From assembly GCA_903927855.1 (NCBI GenBank), contig CAIYOL010000300.1, forward strand, positions 1 to 6,113: a stretch of DNA of 6,113 bases, in the 5' to 3' direction. Shown one piece after another: positions 1 to 6,113 of the stretch. Each line of letters begins with the position of its first letter. Position 1 is the first letter of the stretch. This DNA is from an uncultured Planctomycetota bacterium. GTDB taxonomy: Bacteria; Planctomycetota; Phycisphaerae; Sedimentisphaerales; Anaerobacaceae. The notes under the pieces are model-generated. The model was not told the origin of the DNA and did no database searches. It saw only the letters and a program-made list of their open reading frames with translations. Made by a program: the position numbers and the translations under genes.

Positions 1-1
1 G

Positions 2-1000
2 GAGTATCAGTCCAAAATTTTTGTCGGTAAGGACAAGAACTTTAAATCTACCGGCATAAAATATACGCCGATAAAACGGGTGGGGATATGCGTGCCGGGG
101 GCATCGGCTCCGCTGCCATCGACGGTCATTATGACGGCTGTTCCATCGCAGGTGGCGGGTGTGAAAGAAATCGTTGTTGTCTCGCCGCCAAGATACAACG
201 GCAGCATTCATCCGGTGATATTAGCGACTTGTAAAGAATTGAAGATTAAAGAGGTTTACAGGATAGGTGGAGCACAAGCCGTATTCGCACTGGCGAGGGG
301 GACTAAAACAATACCAAGTGTTGATAAGATAGTCGGGCCGGGTAATCAGTGGGTGCAGATGGCCAAGAAAAAGGAATTTGGCCTTGTCGGAATTGATTCA
401 ATAGCAGGACCAAGCGAGGTACTGATAATTGCCAATAACAAAGCCAATCCGGCGTTGGTGGCGGCGGATATGCTCAGCCAGGCGGAACACAACCCGGGGT
501 CGGCAGTTCTATGTACGGATTCCGAGAAACTTGCCATTGGGGTATTAGCTGAACTGAAAAAACAAGCAGCAGGTATAAACAGGTCTAAAGAAACAATTGA
601 GTGCCTACTAAAATTCAGCGCAATTGTGGTTTGTAGAAATATGACGGATGTAATAGATTACGCGAATCTTTTCGCGGCGGAACATTTGCAAATACAATGC
701 GGGAAACAGAGCAGGCAGATTGCCAAAAGAATAAAAAATGCCGGTGCGATATTTATCGGGGATTATTCGCCGGTTGCAGTTGGAGATTATTGGGCTGGGC
801 CAAGTCATACACTACCTACGGGGGGAAGCGCGAGATTCTTTAGCGCCTTAAGTGCCAATGATTTTATCAAATCAACGAGTATTATCGAATACGATAAAAA
901 GAAATTGGCGGCAAGTGCGGAAGACATTATTCGACTGGCTGAAGCGGAAGGGCTTGATGCGCACGCAAAGAGCATAAAAATCCGCGGCTTTGGCCGTTAG
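2..1000 (+). CDS. hisD: Histidinol dehydrogenase, C-terminal 332 residues (5' end outside window)
   Basis: HisD is the cytoplasmic zinc enzyme that oxidises L-histidinol to L-histidine in two NAD-dependent steps, the last reactions of histidine synthesis. The frame is open from base 2, so the gene starts before the window; about 100 of the usual ~430 residues are missing. A GTG at 80 lies inside conserved HisD sequence (RVGICVPGASAPLPST) and is not the start. The family signature IDSIAGPSEV is present. By alignment to E. coli HisD, zinc ligands are Gln and His of SQAEH (479-481, 488-490), Asp of GDYW (785-787) and His of LDAH (962-964). The catalytic Glu-His pair is in AAEHL (680-685), and the substrate-site His is in PSHTLPT (806-808). 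No frameshift or missing key residue is seen, so the protein should be active. The TAG stop overlaps the stop of the convergent hydrolase gene. Any his operon partners would lie upstream, outside the window. Confidence 0.97.
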   Translation, partial: EYQSKIFVGKDKNFKSTGIKYTPIKRVGICVPGASAPLPSTVIMTAVPSQVAGVKEIVVVSPPRYNGSIHPVILATCKELKIKEVYRIGGAQAVFALARGTKTIPSVDKIVGPGNQWVQMAKKKEFGLVGIDSIAGPSEVLIIANNKANPALVAADMLSQAEHNPGSAVLCTDSEKLAIGVLAELKKQAAGINRSKETIECLLKFSAIVVCRNMTDVIDYANLFAAEHLQIQCGKQSRQIAKRIKNAGAIFIGDYSPVAVGDYWAGPSHTLPTGGSARFFSALSANDFIKSTSIIEYDKKKLAASAEDIIRLAEAEGLDAHAKSIKIRGFGR

Positions 1001-1809
1001 TCAGCTTTGTCGGATTGTGTATTCTCAACGGAACTATTTGTGATAAGCCAGTCATACAGTTTTTTTGGTTTAGTGGGGTCAAAGGCATGCTCTGCCCCTT
1101 TATATTCCTCAAAAGTTACTTTTGCCCCCAATCTTTCATAATAGACGACAGCTTTTCTGGCTGAATCGAGATTGAAGTCTCTTTCACCTGCACCTATATA
1201 AATGGATTTACCTCGCAGTGCCATTCTGTCGGAGTCGGTGATGATCAGGCGGACGTTTGGGCTTCGACCGGCACCGAGGATGACGGCCCCGGCCCAGACC
1301 TTTGCGCTGCTCTCGAGTATGGCCGCGGTGTTCCATCCACCCATGCTGCTGCCGGTGACAAAAAGCCGTTTCTCGTCGATTCTGAGACGCCTGGAGACGT
1401 ATTTCTTGACCTCCAGGACGCATTTTCGCTGGCTTTTAAGATAGTTAATATACTGGCCTTCGTTCATCGGCTTTTCACTGCCGGGGATGTATCCCATACC
1501 GATAATAACGAAGCCACGGCCTCCGGTGATTTGCTTGAACGGCCAGGTCGTCGGCTGGCCGCCCTGTCCGTGATAAAAGAAAATCACAGGCCAATCCTGC
1601 TTATCGTTATAATCGGAGGGGACATATACCATAAAGTGGTCGATGCCTACGAGTTTGCTGTTGACGTCGATGCGGGCCTCTTGGCCGGGGGCAAAATTGG
1701 CGTCGTTTATCTTTTCAGGATTGTCCGCCGCAAAGAGAGGTCCTGCGATACAAAGGCATAATAAGCAAAGTGGAGTCGAAGCTGAAAGAAGGCGTTTATT
1801 AAAAATCAT
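997..1809 (-). CDS. Secreted alpha/beta-hydrolase (serine esterase / PHB-depolymerase-like)
   Basis: A 270-residue protein with a Sec signal peptide: basic N-terminus (MIFNKR), hydrophobic stretch at about 7-26, and a likely signal peptidase I site near FAA-D at 27-29. There is no convincing lipobox. The mature part is an alpha/beta-hydrolase fold. It has strand VIFFYHGQGG (75-84) with the HG oxyanion turn, the nucleophile elbow GSSMG with Ser155, a likely acid Asp211 in GAGERD and a likely base His241 in GAEHAF. This pattern fits exported esterases of the PHB-depolymerase, feruloyl or acetyl-xylan esterase kind, so it probably cleaves an ester in the periplasm or outside the cell. The substrate cannot be told. 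A dienelactone-hydrolase or S9-peptidase-like relative is possible. The ATG lies one base after the alaS TAA with no clear Shine-Dalgarno, which suggests translational coupling. I chose this start because it gives a complete signal peptide and no other is better placed. Confidence 0.85.
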   Translation of the reverse strand: MIFNKRLLSASTPLCLLCLCIAGPLFAADNPEKINDANFAPGQEARIDVNSKLVGIDHFMVYVPSDYNDKQDWPVIFFYHGQGGQPTTWPFKQITGGRGFVIIGMGYIPGSEKPMNEGQYINYLKSQRKCVLEVKKYVSRRLRIDEKRLFVTGSSMGGWNTAAILESSAKVWAGAVILGAGRSPNVRLIITDSDRMALRGKSIYIGAGERDFNLDSARKAVVYYERLGAKVTFEEYKGAEHAFDPTKPKKLYDWLITNSSVENTQSDKAD

Positions 1810-1813
1810 CTTA
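1807..1813 (-). promoter_or_regulatory. alaS stop / hydrolase start junction (translational coupling site)
   Basis: On the - strand the junction reads TAA-G-ATG, so the alaS stop and the hydrolase start are separated by a single base. The dozen bases before the ATG (GCGCCAAATAAG) contain no AGGAGG-like element. Initiation of the hydrolase therefore probably depends on ribosomes finishing alaS. The spacing is seen directly; the coupling is inferred. Confidence 0.6.
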
Positions 1814-4540
1814 TTTGGCGCTGCCCAATTTTTCTTTTATTATTTCGGCAGCTTTGGTGAGGGCATCATCGATTTTTTCGGGATTTTTTCCGCCGGCCTG
1901 TGCCATTTGAGGACGACCGCCGCCTCCACCGCCAATCAAGGGAGCAATTTCTTTTACAATGTCGCCGGCGCTGAGACCATTCTTAACAAGGTCGTCGGTG
2001 ACACCAGCGAGCAAGGTAACATTGCCGTCTTCGGTAAGCCCGAGAACTATGACGGCGGATTTTGCCTTCTTTTTGAGCATATCGACCGCCTCACGAGCCT
2101 GCTCGGCCGATACGGCTGAGAGCCGGCCGATGACTATCGAGACGGGCCCGACTTTTTCGCACTTATCGAGAAGCTGTTTTGCCTCGGCCATAAAACCAGC
2201 GCCTGTCTGTTTCGAGGCAGACTTGAGCTGTTTGGTGAGTTTCTTATTTTCGTCTACCAGTTTGTTGACTTTATTAACAAGGTCTTCACTTGAAACTTTC
2301 AGAGTTTCACATAAACTCTCGACAATTTCACTTCGCTTTTCCAGTAATTCATTTAATTTTTCGCCTGTCAATGCCGTTATCCTCCTAACGCCTGCCGATA
2401 TACTTTCTTCTTTGATTATTTTGAAACCGCCGATAGAGCCGATTCTATCGACGTGCGTGCCGCCGCAAAATTCCTTACTAAAAGCTTCAGAGAGATGTTT
2501 GTCATCCTCTGCGCCGATAGCTACTACCCGAACCTCGCTGCCATATTTTTCGCCGAACAGCGCCATCGCGCCGAGCTTTTGCGCCTGCTCTCTGGGCAAG
2601 ACAACCTTGGTCACCGGCAAATCCGCAGCGATTTTTTCCCTGACGAGACCTTCGACTTTTTTAATCTGCTCATTCGTCAGGGCCTTAGGACAGGTAAAAT
2701 CAAACCGCAGGTATTCTGAACAGACGAGACTTCCCTGCTGAGCGACGGATTTGCCGAGGGTTTGCTGCAATGCCCACTGGAGAAGATGGGTAGCGGTGTG
2801 ATTTTTCATAGTGGCCCTGCGGTCGTTATCCACCATTGCCTCAACCTGCTCGTTAACAGTAAATGTTCCGGACTTCAATTTGCCGCGGTGGATAATGCAG
2901 TCGCCGATTTTTCCCGTATTTTCCACCTCGAAGTTTCCGCCGGCGCTTTCAATTTTGCCCATATCGCCGACCTGTCCGCCGGATTCGGCATAAAAGCAGG
3001 TCTTTTCCAGAACCAGACCGACTTCGCCATCTGAGGCATTCAACTTTCCTGATGAAATATAATTACCATCTGAAGTAATCCAACCCGAAACTGCTGATAC
3101 GCACCTGTCGTTTTTGTATTTTGGAGAATCATCCGTGGCGGGGAGTTTCGTGTTTGCAACAAGCGAAGTGAAACTACTTGTTTTTCTTGCCGCCCTCGCC
3201 CTCTGTCTCTGCTTATCCATAAGATTATCGAAGCCGGCCGTATCGACCTTGAGGTTTTTCTCTCTTGCCATAAGCTGAGTTAAATCGAGCGGGAAGCCGT
3301 AAGTGTCGTAAAGTTCGAAGGCATCGGCGCCACTGATAGTTTTGTTCTTCGAGCTTTGGGCCTTTTCGGCGGCGGTGTTGAAGATTTCTATGCCGCGGTC
3401 AAGCGTTCGGCCAAAGCTGGATTCTTCTGATTCAATAACGTTCTGCACTAATTCCTGTTTAGAATGAAGCTCGCTATAAAAATCACCCATCAAATCCACA
3501 ACGGTCGGGGCCAAATTGAAGATGAAGGGGTCGTGCAAATTGAGGACGCGTCCGAAGCGTGAGGCCCTGCGTAAGATTCTGCGAAGGACATAGCCGCGGC
3601 CATCGTTACTTGGCATACAGCCGTCGGTGATTGCAAAGACAAGGCAGCGAAGATGGTCGGCGATAACGCGAAAGGCAATATCTGTCTGCTTATGGAGACT
3701 GCCGGTGTATTTTTGTCCGCAAAGAGCGCTTATTTTATCGAGTATCGAAGCGAAGAGGTCTGTGCCGTAATTGGAATCCTTGTTCTGCAGAACGGCCGCA
3801 ACTCTCTCAAGCCCCATACCAGTATCGACGTGTTTTGCAGGCAGAGGCAAGACACGGCCATCTTCGGTGCGATTATATTGAATAAAAACAAGGTTCCACA
3901 ATTCGATGAACCTGCTGCAACCGGCGTTGACTTTGCACTGATGGCCGGGTACATCCTTCTTGTCGCACCTGTCAGGGCCGAGGTCGATATGAATTTCGCT
4001 GCAGGGGCCGCAGGGGCCGATGTCACCCATTTCCCAGAAGTTATCTTTTCTGCCGAACGCGAGGACGCGCTCCTTCGGCAGAGGCGTGACCTTCAGCCAG
4101 ATGTCGGCGGCCTCTTTGTCGAAGTCAAGGCCCTCTGATTTGTCACCCGCAAAGACAGTTGCGTAGAGATTGTCTGGTTTTATTCCCCATTTTTTTGTTA
4201 TCAGCTCCCAGGCCCATTCGATTGCCTCGGCCTTGAAATAATCGCCGAACGACCAGTTGCCAAGCATCTCGAAAAAGGTGTGGTGATAGGTATCAGTGCC
4301 GACATCTTCAAGGTCATTGTGCTTGCCGCCGGCGCGGACACATTTCTGGCTGTTGGCAACACGGGGATATTGCGGGTCAGACAGACCCAGGAATATATCT
4401 TTGAACTGGTTCATCCCCGCATTGGCGAAAAGCAGCGTATCATCGCCAATCGGCACTATGGGCGAGCTGGGGACAAATTCGTGTCCCTTGCTTTTGAAAA
4501 AATCTATAAAGTCACGTCTTATCTGCCTGGAAGTTAACAC
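1811..4540 (-). CDS. alaS: Alanine--tRNA ligase, full length
   Basis: AlaRS charges tRNA-Ala with alanine in the cytoplasm and hydrolyses mischarged Ser- or Gly-tRNA-Ala. At 909 residues it is slightly longer than the E. coli enzyme. Domains in order: class II aminoacylation core at about 1-250, with motif 2 region HHTFFEMLGNWSFGDYF (86-102) and motif 3 GMGLERVA (241-248); tRNA-recognition helices at about 250-460; editing domain at about 510-720, with YAESGGQVGD and the zinc-site motifs HTATH (581-585) and CGGTH (692-696); a lysine-rich coiled coil at about 725-780; and a C-Ala domain ending in the glycine-rich GGGGGGRPQMAQ segment (870-881). All editing metal ligands are intact. A stretch at 191-210 carries Cys192, Cys202 and Cys208, which E. 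coli AlaS lacks. The start is GTG; an in-frame TGA two codons upstream excludes a longer protein, and the first in-frame ATG lies too deep in the core. It follows recA by 29 bp. Confidence 0.98.
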   Translation of the reverse strand: MLTSRQIRRDFIDFFKSKGHEFVPSSPIVPIGDDTLLFANAGMNQFKDIFLGLSDPQYPRVANSQKCVRAGGKHNDLEDVGTDTYHHTFFEMLGNWSFGDYFKAEAIEWAWELITKKWGIKPDNLYATVFAGDKSEGLDFDKEAADIWLKVTPLPKERVLAFGRKDNFWEMGDIGPCGPCSEIHIDLGPDRCDKKDVPGHQCKVNAGCSRFIELWNLVFIQYNRTEDGRVLPLPAKHVDTGMGLERVAAVLQNKDSNYGTDLFASILDKISALCGQKYTGSLHKQTDIAFRVIADHLRCLVFAITDGCMPSNDGRGYVLRRILRRASRFGRVLNLHDPFIFNLAPTVVDLMGDFYSELHSKQELVQNVIESEESSFGRTLDRGIEIFNTAAEKAQSSKNKTISGADAFELYDTYGFPLDLTQLMAREKNLKVDTAGFDNLMDKQRQRARAARKTSSFTSLVANTKLPATDDSPKYKNDRCVSAVSGWITSDGNYISSGKLNASDGEVGLVLEKTCFYAESGGQVGDMGKIESAGGNFEVENTGKIGDCIIHRGKLKSGTFTVNEQVEAMVDNDRRATMKNHTATHLLQWALQQTLGKSVAQQGSLVCSEYLRFDFTCPKALTNEQIKKVEGLVREKIAADLPVTKVVLPREQAQKLGAMALFGEKYGSEVRVVAIGAEDDKHLSEAFSKEFCGGTHVDRIGSIGGFKIIKEESISAGVRRITALTGEKLNELLEKRSEIVESLCETLKVSSEDLVNKVNKLVDENKKLTKQLKSASKQTGAGFMAEAKQLLDKCEKVGPVSIVIGRLSAVSAEQAREAVDMLKKKAKSAVIVLGLTEDGNVTLLAGVTDDLVKNGLSAGDIVKEIAPLIGGGGGGRPQMAQAGGKNPEKIDDALTKAAEIIKEKLGSAK

Positions 4541-4549
4541 CTGTCAGTT

Positions 4550-4553
4550 TCCT
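4550..4553 (-). promoter_or_regulatory. Shine-Dalgarno of alaS
   Basis: AGGA on the - strand, nine bases before the GTG start at 4540. It supports GTG as the true start. The site is moderate in strength and lies in the short recA-alaS gap, which shows no hairpin terminator. Confidence 0.6.
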
Positions 4554-4569
4554 AAAACCAGATGGGTAA

Positions 4570-5622
4570 TCAGGATTGCACCATGCCTTTGGCGGTGAGT
4601 ATTTTATTTTTCAGTTCCTCGCGCAAATCTTTGTTTTCGGCGAGATATTTTTTAGCGTTTTCTCTTCCCTGGCCGAGGCGGACGTCCCCGTAGTTCAGCC
4701 AGGCGCCGACTTTTTCGACCGCCTTACACTCAACGCCCAAATCAAGCAGGTCGCCTTCATAGCTGATACCGCTGTCGAACATAATATCAAACTCAGCGTC
4801 ACGGAAAGGCGGTGCGATTTTGTTCTTTACCACCCTCGCCCTGACCCTGCTGCCGATGGCATTGCCCTCATCTTTTAATGTTGCCAGCCGTCTTAAATCG
4901 ACGCGGACGGAGGTGTAGAATTTCAGAGCCTTTCCGCCGGGGGTAGTTTCGGGGTTGCCGAACATCACGCCGATTTTCATACGGATTTGATTAATAAAGA
5001 CAAGCGCGGTTTTGCTCTTATTGATAACAGCAGTAAGCTTTCTCATTGCATGACTCATTAATCTCGCCTGCAGCGCCATGTGGGGGTCGCCCATTCCGCC
5101 TTCAATCTCTGCCGCCGGCGTAAGGGCGGCAACCGAGTCAATAACTATAACATCAACGGAATTGGACCTAATTAGCATCTCGGTGATATCAAGCGCCTGT
5201 TCGCCGGTATCGGGCTGGCTGACCAGCATACCGCTTACGTCGACGCCTAATCTTTTGGCCCAGGTCGTGTCGAGCGCGTGCTCTGCGTCGATGAACGCAG
5301 CCACGCCGCCGGCTCGCTGGGCGCTGGCAATGACGTGAAGCGCAAGGGTAGTTTTGCCGGACGACTCCGGACCGAACAGTTCGGTAACCCTGCCGCGTGG
5401 AAGACCCACCCCGCCGAGAGCAATGTCCAGCGACAACGAGCCGGTGGGGATGCCCTGAATTTTGGCGTACTTGTGCTCGTCCATCTGCATTATGGCGCCT
5501 TGGCCGTATTGCTTTTCAATCTGCGCAATCACGCGTTCCAAAGCAGCTTCTTTGCCGGCGGCCGATGGTCTTAAAGGTTCTACTTTGCCTTTGTGTTTGC
5601 TTTCTGAAGTTGTTTTAGCCAT
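4570..5622 (-). CDS. recA: Recombinase RecA, full length
   Basis: RecA forms ATP-dependent filaments on single-stranded DNA, drives homologous strand exchange and triggers LexA self-cleavage in the SOS response. The 350-residue protein has Walker A GPESSGKT (84-91), the catalytic Glu in FIDAEHALD, Walker B region [10 protein letters not shown] (about 158-167), loop L1 around [16 protein letters not shown], the [10 protein letters not shown] segment with the ATP-sensing Gln, and loop L2 around [17 protein letters not shown] (about 222-236). No intein or frameshift interrupts it. Compared with E. coli RecA, Walker A lies about 18 residues further in because of a Lys/Ser-rich N-terminal extension, and the acidic C-terminal tail is absent (end: LTAKGMVQS). 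The ATG at 5622 is chosen because GGAGG sits eight bases upstream; a TTG at 5637 would place that Shine-Dalgarno inside the gene. It lies 30 bp after thpR and 29 bp before alaS, probably in one transcript. Confidence 0.98.
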   Translation of the reverse strand: MAKTTSESKHKGKVEPLRPSAAGKEAALERVIAQIEKQYGQGAIMQMDEHKYAKIQGIPTGSLSLDIALGGVGLPRGRVTELFGPESSGKTTLALHVIASAQRAGGVAAFIDAEHALDTTWAKRLGVDVSGMLVSQPDTGEQALDITEMLIRSNSVDVIVIDSVAALTPAAEIEGGMGDPHMALQARLMSHAMRKLTAVINKSKTALVFINQIRMKIGVMFGNPETTPGGKALKFYTSVRVDLRRLATLKDEGNAIGSRVRARVVKNKIAPPFRDAEFDIMFDSGISYEGDLLDLGVECKAVEKVGAWLNYGDVRLGQGRENAKKYLAENKDLREELKNKILTAKGMVQS

Positions 5623-5630
5623 TTTGATTT

Positions 5631-5635
5631 CCTCC
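5631..5635 (-). promoter_or_regulatory. Shine-Dalgarno of recA (decides the start)
   Basis: GGAGG on the - strand with an eight-base spacer to the ATG at 5622. This is the strongest ribosome binding site in the window and argues against the in-frame TTG at 5637, which overlaps it. Confidence 0.85.
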
Positions 5636-5652
5636 AAATTTCCGTGGTTTAT

Positions 5653-6111
5653 TTATTGCAGTTTATAGCTTCCTAAAACAGTATAAACAGGGCCGGCCGG
5701 GGTCAGCTCACTTTGATAAACGCAGACCGCATCGGCCGACAGCGTTCCTATCTTGAAATCCTTGTAATCAACGCTGGCCTGCGCCAGCTTCATTCCCGCT
5801 TTGGGATTTCTAATCCTGCACAACGTCAGGTGGCCGGAAAATTCTCTGGTTTCCTCCGGCCAGTCGGCCAAGGCCAGCGATTCTTCGATATCTTTCTGTA
5901 ATTCTAACAGATTCTCTCCTCCTTTGCCGGTGCCGACCCATAAAACTTTGGGGCTTGCCCCGCCAAAATGGCCTACCGATTCTATATCCAGCTCGACTAC
6001 CCCCGCTTGGCCCTTCCAACACCCTGGCGCCCCCGGGTCTTGGGCGACGCCGATGAAAAACTGGGGGTGGGCTGACTGAACTAGGCTTGCCCGCCCCCAG
6101 TTTTTCCCATT
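5653..6111 (-). CDS. thpR: RNA 2',3'-cyclic phosphodiesterase (ThpR/LigT, 2H family), C-terminal part, probably broken near 6000
   Basis: ThpR enzymes open RNA 2',3'-cyclic phosphates and can reversibly ligate 2'-5' RNA ends, using two HxTx motifs. The frame encodes ThpR-like sequence from about 6000 down to the TAA at 5655-5653 (115 residues): VELDIESVGHF, then PKVLWVGTG (the usual RVLWxGV strand), helix ENLLELQKDIEESL, the second HxTx motif as HLTL (5821-5832), and a closing VYTVLGSYKLQ strand. A normal protein is about 180-190 residues. The first HxTx motif and ~70 N-terminal residues are not visible. The frame stays open for 37 more codons to base 6111, but these read NGKNWGRASL...GAPGCWKGQAG, rich in Gly, Pro and Trp and unlike the helix expected there. 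The gene is thus either interrupted by an inserted repeat or misassembled at the contig end. TTG codons such as 5871 are internal and not credible starts. Confidence 0.75.
   Translation of the reverse strand, partial: NGKNWGRASLVQSAHPQFFIGVAQDPGAPGCWKGQAGVVELDIESVGHFGGASPKVLWVGTGKGGENLLELQKDIEESLALADWPEETREFSGHLTLCRIRNPKAGMKLAQASVDYKDFKIGTLSADAVCVYQSELTPAGPVYTVLGSYKLQ
5661..5688. promoter_or_regulatory. Inverted repeat upstream of recA (possible operator/promoter)
   Basis: GTTTATA (5661-5667) and TATAAAC (5682-5688) form a perfect 7-bp inverted repeat with a 14-bp spacer, so the half-site centres are 21 bp apart, about two helical turns. It ends 38 bases before the recA start, within the last thpR codons. 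On the - strand it includes a -10-like TATACT (5685-5680); a poor -35-like CTGACC lies 15 bp further upstream. It does not match the E. coli CTGT-N8-ACAG or Bacillus-type LexA boxes. It overlaps coding sequence, so chance is a real alternative. Confidence 0.25.
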
Positions 6112-6113
6112 GA
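6001..6113. repeat. Candidate dispersed palindromic repeat / small insertion at the window end
   Basis: From about 6001 to the edge the sequence changes character. It is very GC-rich and contains a large inverted repeat (6055-6106) and a weaker hairpin with arms 6026-6032 and 6045-6051. Its translation in the thpR frame does not resemble ThpR. There is no transposase, and the far boundary is not in view. It could be a MITE-like or REP-like dispersed element that entered thpR, with the contig ending because the repeat occurs elsewhere. A chimeric contig end is the main alternative. The 6001 boundary is approximate and set by where ThpR similarity fades. Confidence 0.4.
6055..6106. terminator. 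Large hairpin with A-run and T-run, like a bidirectional intrinsic terminator
   Basis: Arms GAAAAACTGGGGGTGGGC (6055-6072) and GCCCGCCCCCAGTTTTTC (6089-6106) pair over 18 positions with one T-G mismatch, around a 16-base loop. The GC-rich 12-bp core is flanked by AAAAA on the left and TTTTT on the right, the layout of an intrinsic terminator in both directions. It lies inside the region where thpR coding sequence would be expected, so it is more likely the tip of an inserted element than a native terminator. Confidence 0.55.

Noticed and set aside
80..82. GTG as the hisD start
   Set aside because: The 26 codons before it are open, and the codon lies within conserved HisD sequence, so the gene simply enters from the left edge.
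1740..1809. Lipoprotein signal in the hydrolase
   Set aside because: There are several cysteines in the hydrophobic stretch (PLCLLCLCIAG), but none follows a proper L-[AS]-[GA]-C lipobox; a signal peptidase I site fits better.
1643..2119. + strand open frame spanning the hydrolase/alaS junction
   Set aside because: It runs antisense across two real genes and shows no recognisable domain.
1959..2741. 260-codon open frame on the + strand opposite alaS
   Set aside because: It is wholly antisense to conserved AlaS sequence and its Ser/Leu-rich translation resembles no family; a shadow frame.
3653..4138. 161-codon + strand open frame opposite the AlaS catalytic core
   Set aside because: It mirrors strongly conserved - strand codons (CGPCSE, ELWNLVF, GMGLERV regions); no independent evidence of coding.
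5635..5637. TTG start giving a 355-residue RecA
   Set aside because: It overlaps the GGAGG that sits at ideal spacing for the ATG at 5622.
5623..5710. LexA box of E. coli or Bacillus type upstream of recA
   Set aside because: No CTGT-N8-ACAG or GAAC-N4-GTTC match; CTGTTTATACTG lacks the second half-site.
5810..6022. Alternative - strand frame (70 codons, Arg/Gly-rich) overlapping thpR
   Set aside because: The thpR frame carries the family motifs (PKVLWVG, HLTL); this one is an out-of-frame shadow.

Overview
This window is an ordinary bacterial housekeeping region. It holds the 3' three quarters of hisD on the + strand. Facing it on the - strand is a tightly packed run, read in transcription order as thpR (5' end missing), recA, alaS and a secreted alpha/beta-hydrolase. 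I see no CRISPR array, tRNA, rRNA, phage gene, transposase or defence system. The most unusual part is the last ~110 bases, where recognisable ThpR sequence stops and a GC-rich, palindromic stretch begins.

Organism: a bacterium of intermediate GC content. AlaS has a cysteine-bearing stretch between the CGPC motif and the ELWNLVF block that E. coli AlaS lacks. From memory of the family, this resembles AlaS from Planctomycetota and relatives (PVC group). RecA has an N-terminal extension and no acidic C-terminal tail. I take a Planctomycetota/PVC-type environmental genome as a plausible but unproven assignment. Both window ends cut through genes, so this may be a whole metagenomic contig.

Layout: 2-1000 (+) is hisD, the last enzyme of histidine synthesis, with all expected catalytic and zinc-site residues of this portion. 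997-1809 (-) is an exported serine esterase-like hydrolase whose stop codon overlaps the hisD stop in the four bases TTAG. 1811-4540 (-) is full-length alaS, starting at GTG. 4570-5622 (-) is full-length recA, whose ATG start is fixed by a strong Shine-Dalgarno. From 5653 (-) comes the C-terminal part of a ThpR/LigT-type 2H phosphoesterase, whose frame stays open to the window edge but stops looking like ThpR near 6000. Every gap is under about 50 bases, so no stretch over 300 bases lacks a gene, apart from the doubtful last ~110 bases.

Functional picture: the - strand genes are spaced 30, 29 and 1 bp apart and are probably co-transcribed from a promoter beyond the window. A possible internal recA regulatory site lies at 5661-5688. 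The cluster combines RNA 2',3'-cyclic phosphate processing, recombination and SOS repair, alanine charging and one exported hydrolase. It recalls the recA-recX-alaS order of gammaproteobacteria, but without recX. The hydrolase is the only non-housekeeping gene and appears to be translated by coupling to alaS.
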